Shown here: positions 33,690 to 42,499 of the stretch, in pieces | Layout: the number at the start of each line of letters is the position of its first letter | Position numbering within the stretch: position 1 is the first letter of the stretch | Source: Chryseobacterium gilvum | Lineage (GTDB): Bacteria; Bacteroidota; Bacteroidia; Flavobacteriales; Weeksellaceae | Assembly (NCBI RefSeq): GCF_025628965.1 | Contig: NZ_JAOTEN010000001.1 | Location: forward strand, 806,001 to 870,000 | DNA: 64,000 bases | Reading direction: 5' to 3' | The notes under the pieces: model-generated | The model's database searches: none | What the model saw: the letters and a program-made list of their open reading frames with translations, nothing else | Told to the model about the DNA's origin: nothing | Position numbers and translations under genes: made by a program

Positions 33690-35249
33690 ATGAAAAATAA
33701 AATTTTAAAAATATCAATAGCAGCTTCATTTTTAGTGAGTGTATCTACTCTTAATGTTGCTTGTAATAACGACAATTTAGAAGAAAAAGAGTACAAAGGA
33801 GCATTTGCCGGAGAAAACTTTTTCAGAAATGAGCAGGAATGTTTTTTTGGTCTTGTGGGAACATATGACGTAATGAGAAAATATGCAGGCGGGTTTGAAA
33901 ATATGGTAACTTTTTTCAATGCAGCTTCAGATGATTTTTATGCAGGAGGTGGTAGTGCTACAGATGGAGCTGGTATTCAAGGCGCATCTAGTTTTCAGAT
34001 TAACTCAGTTACAATGCCTGCAAGTTACTGGAAAGATTATTATCAGGGTATTGCAAGAGCAAATGATCTTATCCAAAATGCTCCGAAGGCATCGATGGAT
34101 GAAAATTTGAAGCAACGTTATATTGCAGAGGCCAAAACTCTTCGGGCACTGTATTATTTTGATTTGTTAAGAGTTTTCGGAAATATTCCTCTTATTCTAA
34201 AACCCTTTGAAGCGACAGACGATTTTTATAATGTTCCGCAAGTGGCACCTGCACAGGTGTATGCTCAAATAGAAAAAGATTTAAACGAAGCTTTGCCTTT
34301 TCTTCCGATGACGGTAAGTGGAGATCAGAATGGAAGATTTACCAAGGGTTCAGCAAAAGCGCTTTTAGGTAAAGTATATTTATACGAAAATAAAAAGGCT
34401 GAAGCTGCTGCACAATTTGCAGATGTAAATGGAGCTCCTGGCGGAACCAGTCAATACGGATATAAGCTAGTTGCAAATTATAATGATCTCTGGAAAGCAG
34501 GAGCCGCACCAAGTGGAAACGCAGACCCGTATGAGTTTACTTCAGAATCTATTATTGAAGCATCTCACAGTGACCAAGGAAAATCTGATTGGGCTTTTTG
34601 GGGACAGGGCAAAGATGAAGGAAATTCTATTTGTGTGATGACTGCACCAAGATCTTATAACAGAATTAGCCAGACAAATCCTGCGAATAATGCGCCGGAT
34701 GTAGTATCAGGTTGGGCCTTTAATACGATTACCACGGATCTATTTAATTTTATACAAAACGATCCTCGTGTAAATGCTACCGTTCTGAATATGAATGCAT
34801 TAAAAGCGCAAGGTAAAGCGGATTATGCACCGGCTTATAAGGATACAGGTTATTTTCTTAATAAGTTTATGCCAACTTCAGATAAAAAATCCACTTTAGG
34901 GGTAACTGAACTTAATTATCGACAAAATTATATTGTTTTAAGATTAGCAGATACGTATTTGATGGAAGCAGAAGCGCTTAATGGTGTAGGTTCTAGAGCA
35001 CAGGCCTTGTTAGATGCAGTGAGAGCAAGAGTAGGATTGGCATCTGTACCCGTTTCCCTTCAAGCGGTGAAAGATGAAAGAAGAAGAGAGCTTGCAGGTG
35101 AAGGACATAGATTTTTTGATTTGGTAAGATGGGGAGAAGCTTCTACAAAACTTGCTTCGAAAGGATTCATTGCCGGAAAAAATGAAATCATGCCTATTCC
35201 GTACACAGAACTTACAGGAACTATACTTAAACAAAATCCTGGTTATTAA
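33690..35249 (+). CDS. SusD/RagB-family surface glycan-binding lipoprotein
   Basis: A 519-residue lipoprotein (lipobox LNVAC, Cys near residue 25) with the SusD TPR-like fold. Marks include YIAEAKTLRALYYFDLLRVF with FGNIPLILKP, the FTKGSAKALLGKVYLYENK helix, YIVLRLADTYLMEAEALNGV and RRRELAGEGHRFFDLVRWGEA near the C-terminus. It caps the SusC barrel on the cell surface and delivers oligosaccharides. It begins 10 bases after the SusC stop codon. Confidence 0.95.
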   Translation: MKNKILKISIAASFLVSVSTLNVACNNDNLEEKEYKGAFAGENFFRNEQECFFGLVGTYDVMRKYAGGFENMVTFFNAASDDFYAGGGSATDGAGIQGASSFQINSVTMPASYWKDYYQGIARANDLIQNAPKASMDENLKQRYIAEAKTLRALYYFDLLRVFGNIPLILKPFEATDDFYNVPQVAPAQVYAQIEKDLNEALPFLPMTVSGDQNGRFTKGSAKALLGKVYLYENKKAEAAAQFADVNGAPGGTSQYGYKLVANYNDLWKAGAAPSGNADPYEFTSESIIEASHSDQGKSDWAFWGQGKDEGNSICVMTAPRSYNRISQTNPANNAPDVVSGWAFNTITTDLFNFIQNDPRVNATVLNMNALKAQGKADYAPAYKDTGYFLNKFMPTSDKKSTLGVTELNYRQNYIVLRLADTYLMEAEALNGVGSRAQALLDAVRARVGLASVPVSLQAVKDERRRELAGEGHRFFDLVRWGEASTKLASKGFIAGKNEIMPIPYTELTGTILKQNPGY

Positions 35250-35265
35250 TTAAATATTAAAAATT

Positions 35266-36114
35266 ATGATAAATAAATATATCAATAAAAGTCTTGTACT
35301 AGCTTCTTCAGTTTTCCTGTTGGCCAGCTGTACACCAGATACGGTTGAAGGAAACGGTATTGATCAAGGACCAATAGATGCATCATTTAAAATTACCAAA
35401 ACTTCAGAAAATCATTATCTACTAAAAAGGAACTATAGTAATTATCTTAATTCAAGCTGGAATATTGATGATGACGGTTTCAATAACGGAAAAGGCGAAC
35501 AAAACCTTTTTCTTCCTGATGCAGGTACGTATGTTATTCAGCACCAGGCAATTGGTATTGGTGGTGTTGTAGCTGGAACTGCAAGCGAAACGGTTGTCGT
35601 TCCGACATCAGATCCTATTTCCGGAAATATGGTACAGGGTGGAAGATTCGATACTCCTGCTGAAGCTGCAAAATGGACGATCCATAACATCAGTGCATCT
35701 GGTGCACAGTGGGTTATTGCTAACAAAAAAGCTACAATTGTAGCAAGCGGAAGTAATCAGCAGGGAATTTACCAGGCTGTGAATGTAGTGGCAGGACAAA
35801 AATATTCAATCGACTTAGTAGCGTCTTCCGATACTCCACTGATCAATACTTGGTTTGAAGTATATGTTTTGAATACAGCTCCAGTAAACGGTCAGGATAT
35901 CAGTGGGACGATCTACAGAAATATCAATACATGGGATGGTTGCGGAACCGGCAAATTCAAAGGAAAAGTATCATCAGTTGGATGTAATGGTTCTAAAAAC
36001 GGAGGGGTCTACACCGCAACAACGACAGGAACAGTATATCTGGAAATTAAATGTGGAGGAGGAACTGTCAACAGTTTAAGCATTGATAAAGTAGAATTCA
36101 GAAGAATGCAATAA
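35266..36114 (+). CDS. Surface glycan-binding lipoprotein (SGBP, PKD plus CBM-like)
   Basis: A 282-residue lipoprotein (lipobox FLLASC, Cys near 22). Residues about 40-110 resemble a PKD-like beta-sandwich (FLPDAGTYVIQHQAIGIGG). Residues about 120-282 look like a family-4/9-type carbohydrate-binding jelly roll: MVQGGRFDTPAEAAKWTI, GIYQAVNVVAGQKYSIDLVA, TGTVYLEIKCGGGTVNSLSID with Trp and Tyr positions for sugar stacking. In the third position of a SusCD operon this is the surface binding protein that holds the glucan. Its sequence is specific to the locus and not a named family to me. Confidence 0.75.
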   Translation: MINKYINKSLVLASSVFLLASCTPDTVEGNGIDQGPIDASFKITKTSENHYLLKRNYSNYLNSSWNIDDDGFNNGKGEQNLFLPDAGTYVIQHQAIGIGGVVAGTASETVVVPTSDPISGNMVQGGRFDTPAEAAKWTIHNISASGAQWVIANKKATIVASGSNQQGIYQAVNVVAGQKYSIDLVASSDTPLINTWFEVYVLNTAPVNGQDISGTIYRNINTWDGCGTGKFKGKVSSVGCNGSKNGGVYTATTTGTVYLEIKCGGGTVNSLSIDKVEFRRMQ

Positions 36115-36140
36115 TTTAATCTTTGCACATAACTATTACT

Positions 36141-37601
36141 ATGACATTACAATATTCATATAGTTTCTTTAGAGGTGCTGCACTTTGCGGTGTAGCACTT
36201 CTTTCTTTTTTTGCATGCAGCAGTGCTTCTTCTGATATTACTGGTAACGAAAATCCGGCTACCGGCGGCGGAAATACTTCCGGAGATCCGGTAGAAGTCT
36301 GGTTAACCAAAGGAGACCAATCCGTCAAGCTTCAGCAGCAAAGCACAGCTTATTTTTCATCTTCTCCATCTACAGGTACAACCATCGACATTGATGGTTC
36401 ACAAGTTTACCAAACCGTTGACGGTTTTGGATATACGTTAACAGGAGGAAGCGTTGCCGTGATTAATCAGCTGTCGGCTTCTAAAAAACAGGAATTACTG
36501 AATGATCTTTTCAGCAGCTCAGGAATAGGAGTAAGCTATCTTAGAATCAGCATCGGAGCTTCAGATCTTAACAGTGAGGTTTTTACCTATAACGATATGC
36601 CTTCCGGACAGACCGATCCTGCACTTTCACAATTCAGTTTAACGAAAGACCAGGCTTTGGTTCAGATGCTGAAAGATATTTTGATCATTAATCCGAATAT
36701 CAAGATTTTGGCCACACCTTGGACAGCTCCTGTATGGATGAAAGACAACGTAAACAGCATCGGAGGAAGTTTAAAAACAGAATATTACGGGACATATGCA
36801 CAGTATTTTGTAAAATATATTCAGGCAATGCAGTCGCAGGGAATCAGAATTGATGCCATCACTCCCCAAAACGAGCCGTTACATCCCGGGAATAATCCAA
36901 GTATGTATATGACAGCGGCCAATCAGGCGACTTTTATTAAAACCTATTTGGGGCCGGCTTTTCAGGCTGCTAATCTGAGCACAAAGATTATTGCGTATGA
37001 TCATAATTGTGACAATGTTGTTTATCCCATAAGTATTTTAAATGATACAGCCGCAAATCCTTATGTGGACGGATCTGCGTTTCATCTTTATGCAGGTGAT
37101 ATTTCAGCTTTAAGTACTGTTCATAATTTATTTCCTAATAAGAACGTTTATTTTACAGAACAATGGACCAGCTCTGTAGGAACCTTTTCAGGAGATTTAG
37201 ACTGGCATGTGACAAATGTCATCATCGGATCCATGAGAAACTGGAGCAAAACCGCATTAGAATGGAATGTGGCAAACGACGCTTCTTTCGGGCCTCATAC
37301 AACAGGGGGCTGTACACAATGTAAAGGGGCAATTACAGTTACGGGAGCTTCTGGCTATGAAAAAAATGTTGCCTATTATATCATTGCTCACGCATCCAAA
37401 TTCGTTCCTGTAAATTCTCAGAGAATTGCTTCTACAGAAGCAGATAATCTCTCAACGGTAGCCTTTAAAACTCCGGCAGGGAAAACGGTTTTAATTGTAC
37501 AGAACGGCAATTCAGGGAATAAAGCTTTTAATATTAAGTATAATCAAAAAACAGCACCTGTCACTATTTCGGGAAATTCAACAGCGACTTATATTTTTTA
37601 A
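36141..37601 (+). CDS. GH30-family glucanase lipoprotein (endo-beta-1,6-glucanase-like)
   Basis: A 486-residue lipoprotein from ATG 36141 (a TTG 18 bases earlier is not needed); lipobox LLSFFAC. It has the GH30 (alpha/beta)8 barrel with a beta-sandwich end: TVDGFGYTLTGGSVAVINQL, LRISIGASDL, ATPWTAPVWMKDN, acid/base Glu in ITPQNEPLHPGN and nucleophile Glu in VYFTEQWTSS. The C-terminal SKFVPVNSQRIAS is also typical. GH30_3-like members cleave beta-1,6-glucan (pustulan) inside the chain. As a surface lipoprotein it would start degradation. The subfamily is my inference from the motif outline. Confidence 0.88.
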   Translation: MTLQYSYSFFRGAALCGVALLSFFACSSASSDITGNENPATGGGNTSGDPVEVWLTKGDQSVKLQQQSTAYFSSSPSTGTTIDIDGSQVYQTVDGFGYTLTGGSVAVINQLSASKKQELLNDLFSSSGIGVSYLRISIGASDLNSEVFTYNDMPSGQTDPALSQFSLTKDQALVQMLKDILIINPNIKILATPWTAPVWMKDNVNSIGGSLKTEYYGTYAQYFVKYIQAMQSQGIRIDAITPQNEPLHPGNNPSMYMTAANQATFIKTYLGPAFQAANLSTKIIAYDHNCDNVVYPISILNDTAANPYVDGSAFHLYAGDISALSTVHNLFPNKNVYFTEQWTSSVGTFSGDLDWHVTNVIIGSMRNWSKTALEWNVANDASFGPHTTGGCTQCKGAITVTGASGYEKNVAYYIIAHASKFVPVNSQRIASTEADNLSTVAFKTPAGKTVLIVQNGNSGNKAFNIKYNQKTAPVTISGNSTATYIF

Positions 37602-37610
37602 AATAAAATA

Positions 37611-39833
37611 ATGAAGAAAATTTCTCTCTTACTATTGTTTACGGCATTTGGAATCAATGTATGCGGACAAAAGACAATCGATCAGAAAGTTACCGAACTA
37701 TTGTCTAAAATGACGTTGGAAGAAAAAGTAGGACAGCTGGTTCAATACAGCGGTTTTGAATATGCTACCGGTCCTCAGAATTCCAATTCGGCAACAGTTT
37801 TAGATGAAATTAAAAAAGGGAAAGTCGGTTCCATGCTGAATGTAGCGGGAGCCGATGAAACCAGAAAATTTCAGGAATTAGCCTTACAATCAAGATTAAA
37901 AATCCCTTTATTATTCGGGCAGGATGTAATTCACGGATACAGAACGACATTTCCGGTGAATCTTGGTCAGGCTGCAAGCTGGGATTTAAGTTTAATAGAA
38001 AAATCTGAAAGAATTGCCGCAACGGAAGCTTCCGCATACGGAATTCACTGGACTTTCGCACCCATGGTCGACATAGCAAGAGATCCGAGATGGGGAAGAG
38101 TCATGGAAGGTTCGGGCGAAGATACGTATTTGGGGACCCGAATTGGTTTGGCAAGAATCAAGGGGTTTCAGGGAAAAGGTTTGGGAAATCTCGACGCAAT
38201 TATGGCCTGTGCAAAACATTTTGCCGCGTACGGAGCCGGAGTGGGCGGAAGAGATTATAATTCGGTTGATATGAGTGTAAGACAGTTGAACGAAACCTAT
38301 CTCCCACCTTTCAAAGCGGCTGCAGAAGCCGGAGTTGCCACTTTTATGAATTCTTTTAACGATATTAACGGAATTCCTGCAACCGCAAACCATTATATTT
38401 TAAGAGATTTACTAAAAGGAAAATGGAACTATAAAGGTTTTGTAGTTTCAGACTGGGGAAGCATTGGCGAAATGGTTTCTCACGGGTATGCAAAAGACAA
38501 TAAAGAAGCCGCCGAAAAAGCCATTAACGCAGGAAGCGATATGGATATGGAAAGCCGCGCTTACATGACTGAACTTCCGGCTTTGGTGAAAGAAGGAAAA
38601 GTTGATGCTAAACTAATTGATGATGCAGCAAGAAGAATTCTTATTAAAAAATTTGAAATGGGATTATTTGATGATCCTTACCGATTTAGTAACGAAAAAA
38701 GACAGACAGAGCAGTTAAACAATCAGGAAAACAGAAAATTCGGAAGAGAATTTGGTTCAAAAAGCATTGTCTTATTAAAAAATCAAAAGAATATCCTTCC
38801 ACTCTCAAGATCTACAAAAACGATTGCTTTAATCGGCCCGTTCGGAAAAGAAACTGTTGCCAATCACGGTTTCTGGTCGGTTGCTTTTAAAGATGATAAT
38901 CAAAGGATCGTCACTCAGTTTGACGGAATCAAAAATCAGCTGGAAAAAAGCTCTGCTTTATTGTATGCAAAGGGTGCCAATGTTGATGATCAGGACAGAT
39001 CAATGTTTGCTGACGCAGTGGAAACTGCAAAAAAAGCAGATGTTGTTATTATGACTTTAGGGGAAGGTTCTGCAATGAGCGGTGAGGCGAAAAGCAGAAG
39101 CAACCTGCATTTTACGGGAGTACAGGAAGATTTATTGAAAGAAATTGCAAAAACCGGAAAGCCGATTGTTTTGATGATCAATGCGGGACGACCTTTGGTT
39201 TTTGATTGGGCGGCAGACAATATTCCTACGATTGTCTACACTTGGTGGCTGGGAACGGAGGCCGGAAATTCCATCGCGGATGTTCTTTTCGGAACGGTAA
39301 ACCCGGGTGGAAAACTGCCGATGACTTTCCCAAGAACAGAAGGCCAGATTCCTGTTTATTACAATCATTACAACACGGGAAGGCCAGCGAAAAATAATAC
39401 AGACAGAAATTACGTTTCGGCGTACATCGATCTAGATAATGATCCCAAATTTCCTTTTGGCTACGGTTTAAGCTATACTCAATTCAAATATTCTGATATG
39501 AATGTAAGTTCGACAAATCTCAAAGGAAATCAAACCTTAAATATCAGCGTAAATATTACCAACACCGGAAAATATGATGGGGAAGAAGTAGCGCAGCTGT
39601 ACATCAGAGATCTTGTAGGAAAAGTAGTAAGGCCTGTCAAGGAACTGAAAGGATTTCAGAAAGTAATGATCAAAAAAGGAGAAAGTAAAACGCTAAACTT
39701 TACGCTGACTCCTCAAGATTTAAAGTTTTATGACGATCAGTTAAATTTTGATTGGGAAGCCGGAGAATTTGATATTATGGTCGGAACCAATTCCCAGGAT
39801 GTTCAGACCAAAAGAATTAATTGGTCAAAATAA
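37611..39833 (+). CDS. bglX: GH3 beta-glucosidase
   Basis: A 740-residue exported enzyme (signal peptide ending NVCGQ, no lipobox, so periplasmic). It has the GH3 TIM barrel, with QDVIHGYRTTFPVNLGQAASW and TFAPMVDIARDPRWGRVMEG as in BglX, the nucleophile Asp in GFVVSDWGSIGEM, a second domain with MTLGEGSAMSGEAKSRSN, and the C-terminal fibronectin-type III-like domain (about 640-740, EEVAQLYIRDLVGKVVRPVK). It releases glucose from beta-gluco-oligosaccharides imported by SusCD. It starts 10 bases after the GH30 gene. Confidence 0.93.
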   Translation: MKKISLLLLFTAFGINVCGQKTIDQKVTELLSKMTLEEKVGQLVQYSGFEYATGPQNSNSATVLDEIKKGKVGSMLNVAGADETRKFQELALQSRLKIPLLFGQDVIHGYRTTFPVNLGQAASWDLSLIEKSERIAATEASAYGIHWTFAPMVDIARDPRWGRVMEGSGEDTYLGTRIGLARIKGFQGKGLGNLDAIMACAKHFAAYGAGVGGRDYNSVDMSVRQLNETYLPPFKAAAEAGVATFMNSFNDINGIPATANHYILRDLLKGKWNYKGFVVSDWGSIGEMVSHGYAKDNKEAAEKAINAGSDMDMESRAYMTELPALVKEGKVDAKLIDDAARRILIKKFEMGLFDDPYRFSNEKRQTEQLNNQENRKFGREFGSKSIVLLKNQKNILPLSRSTKTIALIGPFGKETVANHGFWSVAFKDDNQRIVTQFDGIKNQLEKSSALLYAKGANVDDQDRSMFADAVETAKKADVVIMTLGEGSAMSGEAKSRSNLHFTGVQEDLLKEIAKTGKPIVLMINAGRPLVFDWAADNIPTIVYTWWLGTEAGNSIADVLFGTVNPGGKLPMTFPRTEGQIPVYYNHYNTGRPAKNNTDRNYVSAYIDLDNDPKFPFGYGLSYTQFKYSDMNVSSTNLKGNQTLNISVNITNTGKYDGEEVAQLYIRDLVGKVVRPVKELKGFQKVMIKKGESKTLNFTLTPQDLKFYDDQLNFDWEAGEFDIMVGTNSQDVQTKRINWSK

Positions 39834-39852
39834 TCATTTTTGTATCAATAGG

Positions 39853-39870
39853 AGCGGGCTTTAGCCCGCT
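39853..39870. repeat. GC-rich palindrome inside the glucan operon (REP-like)
   Basis: AGCGGGCT / AGCCCGCT with a 2-base centre, followed by TTTT. It lies in the 141-base gap between GH3 and GH16. The GC-rich palindrome is out of character with its surroundings and may be a REP-like unit; it could attenuate transcription into the last two genes. Confidence 0.6.
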
Positions 39871-39974
39871 TTTAGAGGTAAAGGGCATTGGGTTTTAACC
39901 AAATTTATAAATTATTTATTTGTGATTTGTTTAAAGCAGTAATGAGATTATATGTAAACAAAAAAAATCCATTT

Positions 39975-40784
39975 ATGAAGAGTAGAATTCAATATGTTTT
40001 CAATTTAATCATCGGAGGAACTTTAGTTTTTTCTCTTTTAAGTTGTGTTTCAAACAAACCGGATTCCAACAGAAAATTAATCTGGAGTGATGAATTCAAC
40101 GGAAAAGGTTTACCTGATGCTACAAAATGGAATTACGATGTCGGAGGTGGCGGTTACGGAAACGAGGAAGCCCAGTTTTACACCAAAAACCGTTTGGAAA
40201 ATGCAAGAACCGAAAACGGAAACCTGATAATTGAAGCCAGAAAAGAAAACTGGGAAAACAATAAATATACATCTGCAAGACTTTTGACGAAAGGCAAGTT
40301 TTCTTTTCAATATGGTACGGTTGAGGTCAGAGCAAAACTTCCGAAAGGCCGCGGAACCTGGCCCGCAATCTGGATGATGAGCGAAAATATGAAAAAATGG
40401 CCCTATGACGGAGAGCTTGATATTATGGAGCATGTTGGTTATAATCAGGGCTATATCCATGCATCGGTTCATACCAAAAAGTATAATCATGTCATCGGTA
40501 CACAAAAAACCGATACGCTGTTTGTGAAAGACGCCAGTGAAAAATTTCACATATACAAAGCCGACTGGACGCCTGAAAAAATTGATTTTTATATCGACGA
40601 TCAAAAATTTTTCACGTACGAAAATAAAGAAAAAACATATGAGACCTGGCCTTTTGACCAGCCATATTTTATCATTTTAAATTTAGCAGTCGGTGGTTTC
40701 TGGGGTGGAAAAGAAGGAATTGATGATACGGTTTTTCCTCAGAAATACTACATCGATTACGTAAGGGTTTATAACAATAAATAA
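39975..40784 (+). CDS. GH16-family beta-glucanase lipoprotein (laminarinase-like)
   Basis: A 269-residue lipoprotein from ATG 39975; an in-frame start at 39888 lies before a normal signal peptide and is rejected. Lipobox FSLLSC. It is a single GH16 jelly roll with LIWSDEFNGKGLPDATKWNY at the N-terminus, RGTWPAIWMMSEN, the catalytic E-x-D-x-x-E in GELDIMEHVG (about residue 153) and WPFDQPYFIILNLAVGGFWG near the end, as in endo-beta-1,3(4)-glucanases. It would cut beta-1,3-linked glucan at the surface, complementing the beta-1,6-acting GH30. Confidence 0.93.
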   Translation: MKSRIQYVFNLIIGGTLVFSLLSCVSNKPDSNRKLIWSDEFNGKGLPDATKWNYDVGGGGYGNEEAQFYTKNRLENARTENGNLIIEARKENWENNKYTSARLLTKGKFSFQYGTVEVRAKLPKGRGTWPAIWMMSENMKKWPYDGELDIMEHVGYNQGYIHASVHTKKYNHVIGTQKTDTLFVKDASEKFHIYKADWTPEKIDFYIDDQKFFTYENKEKTYETWPFDQPYFIILNLAVGGFWGGKEGIDDTVFPQKYYIDYVRVYNNK

Positions 40785-40821
40785 TGAAGCGAGCTTTTTG
40801 CTCAAAAATTTAGAGAGAATT

Positions 40822-42261
40822 ATGAAGAAATTAATAGTAAGCTGTTTTGTATTGGGAGCGTTTTTCAATGCCAATGCTCAGAATTACTGGAAAAAAAATG
40901 CGGGAAAAACAGCAAAAGTCATTTTTACGCAGGCTAAAACCAACGAAAAAATGGTTGATAAAGGAGCGGTAAAATTTGAAAAAATGGATCAGCCAAAAGA
41001 AACCGATGCCTGTGTTTTTGTAGACCCCGACTTTAAGTATCAAAAATTAATCGGAATCGGCGGAGCCATTACAGATGCCGCCGCGGAAACTTTGTATAAG
41101 CTCCCAAAGAATAAGCAGAAAGAAATTATTGAGGCATATTACGGAAAAAACGGGTTGGGATATACTGTTGTTCGCACCAATATGAATTCGTGTGATTTCT
41201 CCAGTGATTCTTATACTTATATATCTGAAAACGACACTTCATTAAAATCGTTCAATGTAGCGCATGATGAAAAGTATAAGATTCCGATGATAAAAGAGGC
41301 TCAAAAAGCTATCGGGAATAATTTTACATTTTATTTTTCTCCGTGGAGTCCGCCCGCCTGGATGAAATCGAATAAAAGCCTGCTGAAAGGGGGGAGATTA
41401 GAAAATCAATATTATCAAACCTGGGCAGAGTATTATGTAAAATTCATTAAAGAATACGAAAAAAGAGGTATCAATGTTTGGGGGTTGACCGTTCAGAACG
41501 AACCGATGGCGACGCAAACGTGGGAATCATGTATTTATACTGCGGAAGAAGAAGGCGGTTTTCTTAAAAATAATCTTGGACCAACCCTTTGGAAAAACGG
41601 CTTTAAAGATAAAAAAGTGATGATCTGGGATCATAACCGGGATTTGATGTACCAGAGAGCAACCACAACATTGAGCGATCCCGAAACTTCGAAATACACT
41701 TCCGGAATCGCCTATCACTGGTACGAAACATGGAATAATAAAACACAGCTTTTTGATAATTTATCAGAAACACAAAGAGCTTTTCCGGATAAGTTTCTGG
41801 CTTTTACGGAAGGCAGTAAAGAGCAGTTCGATTTTTCAAAGATTTATGATGTAAGCATAGGCGAACTGTACGGAAGAAATATGATCAACGATTTCAATAA
41901 AGGAACCGCTTTATGGACCGACTGGAACGTGCTTCTAGACGAAACCGGCGGACCAAACCACGTTGGAAACTTTTGTTTTGCGCCTATTATCGCGGATACC
42001 AAAACCGGAGAAGTGCATTATACCTATGAATATTATTATGTGGGGCACGTTTCAAAATTCGTTAAGCCCAACGCGCAAAGAATCGGAAGCTCATCCAACA
42101 GGGCCGCATTAACCTCGACTACTTTCATGAATGAAAACGGACAGCTGGTTACAGTGATTATGAATGATTCAGACAATGACATTGATACGCATCTCTGGAT
42201 CGAAGGAATGGCTGCAAAACTTTCTGCACCCGCCCATTCTATACAAACCGTAATTTTATAG
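40822..42261 (+). CDS. Second GH30-family enzyme, periplasmic-type
   Basis: A 479-residue exported enzyme from ATG 40822 with a signal peptide (ending NANAQ) and no lipobox. The GH30 fold is intact: KLIGIGGAITDAAAETLYKL, VVRTNMNSCDFSSDS, FYFSPWSPPAWMKSNKS, the acid/base Glu in GLTVQNEPMATQTWESC and the nucleophile Glu in LAFTEGSKEQF. It differs strongly from the first GH30 and looks closer to glucosylceramidase-like members. It may be an exo-acting beta-1,6-glucosidase or act on a side linkage in the periplasm. It is the last gene of the locus. Confidence 0.88.
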   Translation: MKKLIVSCFVLGAFFNANAQNYWKKNAGKTAKVIFTQAKTNEKMVDKGAVKFEKMDQPKETDACVFVDPDFKYQKLIGIGGAITDAAAETLYKLPKNKQKEIIEAYYGKNGLGYTVVRTNMNSCDFSSDSYTYISENDTSLKSFNVAHDEKYKIPMIKEAQKAIGNNFTFYFSPWSPPAWMKSNKSLLKGGRLENQYYQTWAEYYVKFIKEYEKRGINVWGLTVQNEPMATQTWESCIYTAEEEGGFLKNNLGPTLWKNGFKDKKVMIWDHNRDLMYQRATTTLSDPETSKYTSGIAYHWYETWNNKTQLFDNLSETQRAFPDKFLAFTEGSKEQFDFSKIYDVSIGELYGRNMINDFNKGTALWTDWNVLLDETGGPNHVGNFCFAPIIADTKTGEVHYTYEYYYVGHVSKFVKPNAQRIGSSSNRAALTSTTFMNENGQLVTVIMNDSDNDIDTHLWIEGMAAKLSAPAHSIQTVIL

Positions 42262-42286
42262 ACTTCATATTAACATTTTTATTAGG

Positions 42287-42313
42287 ATCGGCGGCACCGT
42301 AGGTGCCGCCGAT
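42287..42313. terminator. GC-rich hairpin at the end of the glucan locus
   Basis: Perfect 12-bp stem ATCGGCGGCACC / GGTGCCGCCGAT with loop GTA, then TTGTTTT. It probably terminates the operon and may be a REP-like unit. The rest of the 238-base gap to fabI holds AT-rich sequence and the fabI terminator. Confidence 0.75.
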
Positions 42314-42453
42314 TTGTTTTATTTATATATTATGAAACGCTTTTCAATATAGAGGTTTTTAGATAAACAGAAAATATCTTAAAAAGATTTGTTGATGCAT
42401 TAATTAACAGTAATGATGAATATGACTTAATGTTATTTTACTTTTAAACAAAA

Positions 42454-42478
42454 AAGCCGAAACACTGTGTTTCGGCTT
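42454..42478 (-). terminator. Intrinsic terminator of fabI
   Basis: Perfect 12-bp stem AAGCCGAAACAC / GTGTTTCGGCTT with a 1-base centre (so a shorter real stem) and, on the minus strand, a T run after it. Confidence 0.85.
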
Positions 42479-42499
42479 GTATTCTGATAAAATTTATCT

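Noticed and set aside
40110..40604. A 164-codon frame antisense to the GH16 gene
   Set aside because: Cys/Phe/Ile-rich shadow translation opposite a clear catalytic domain; not a gene.
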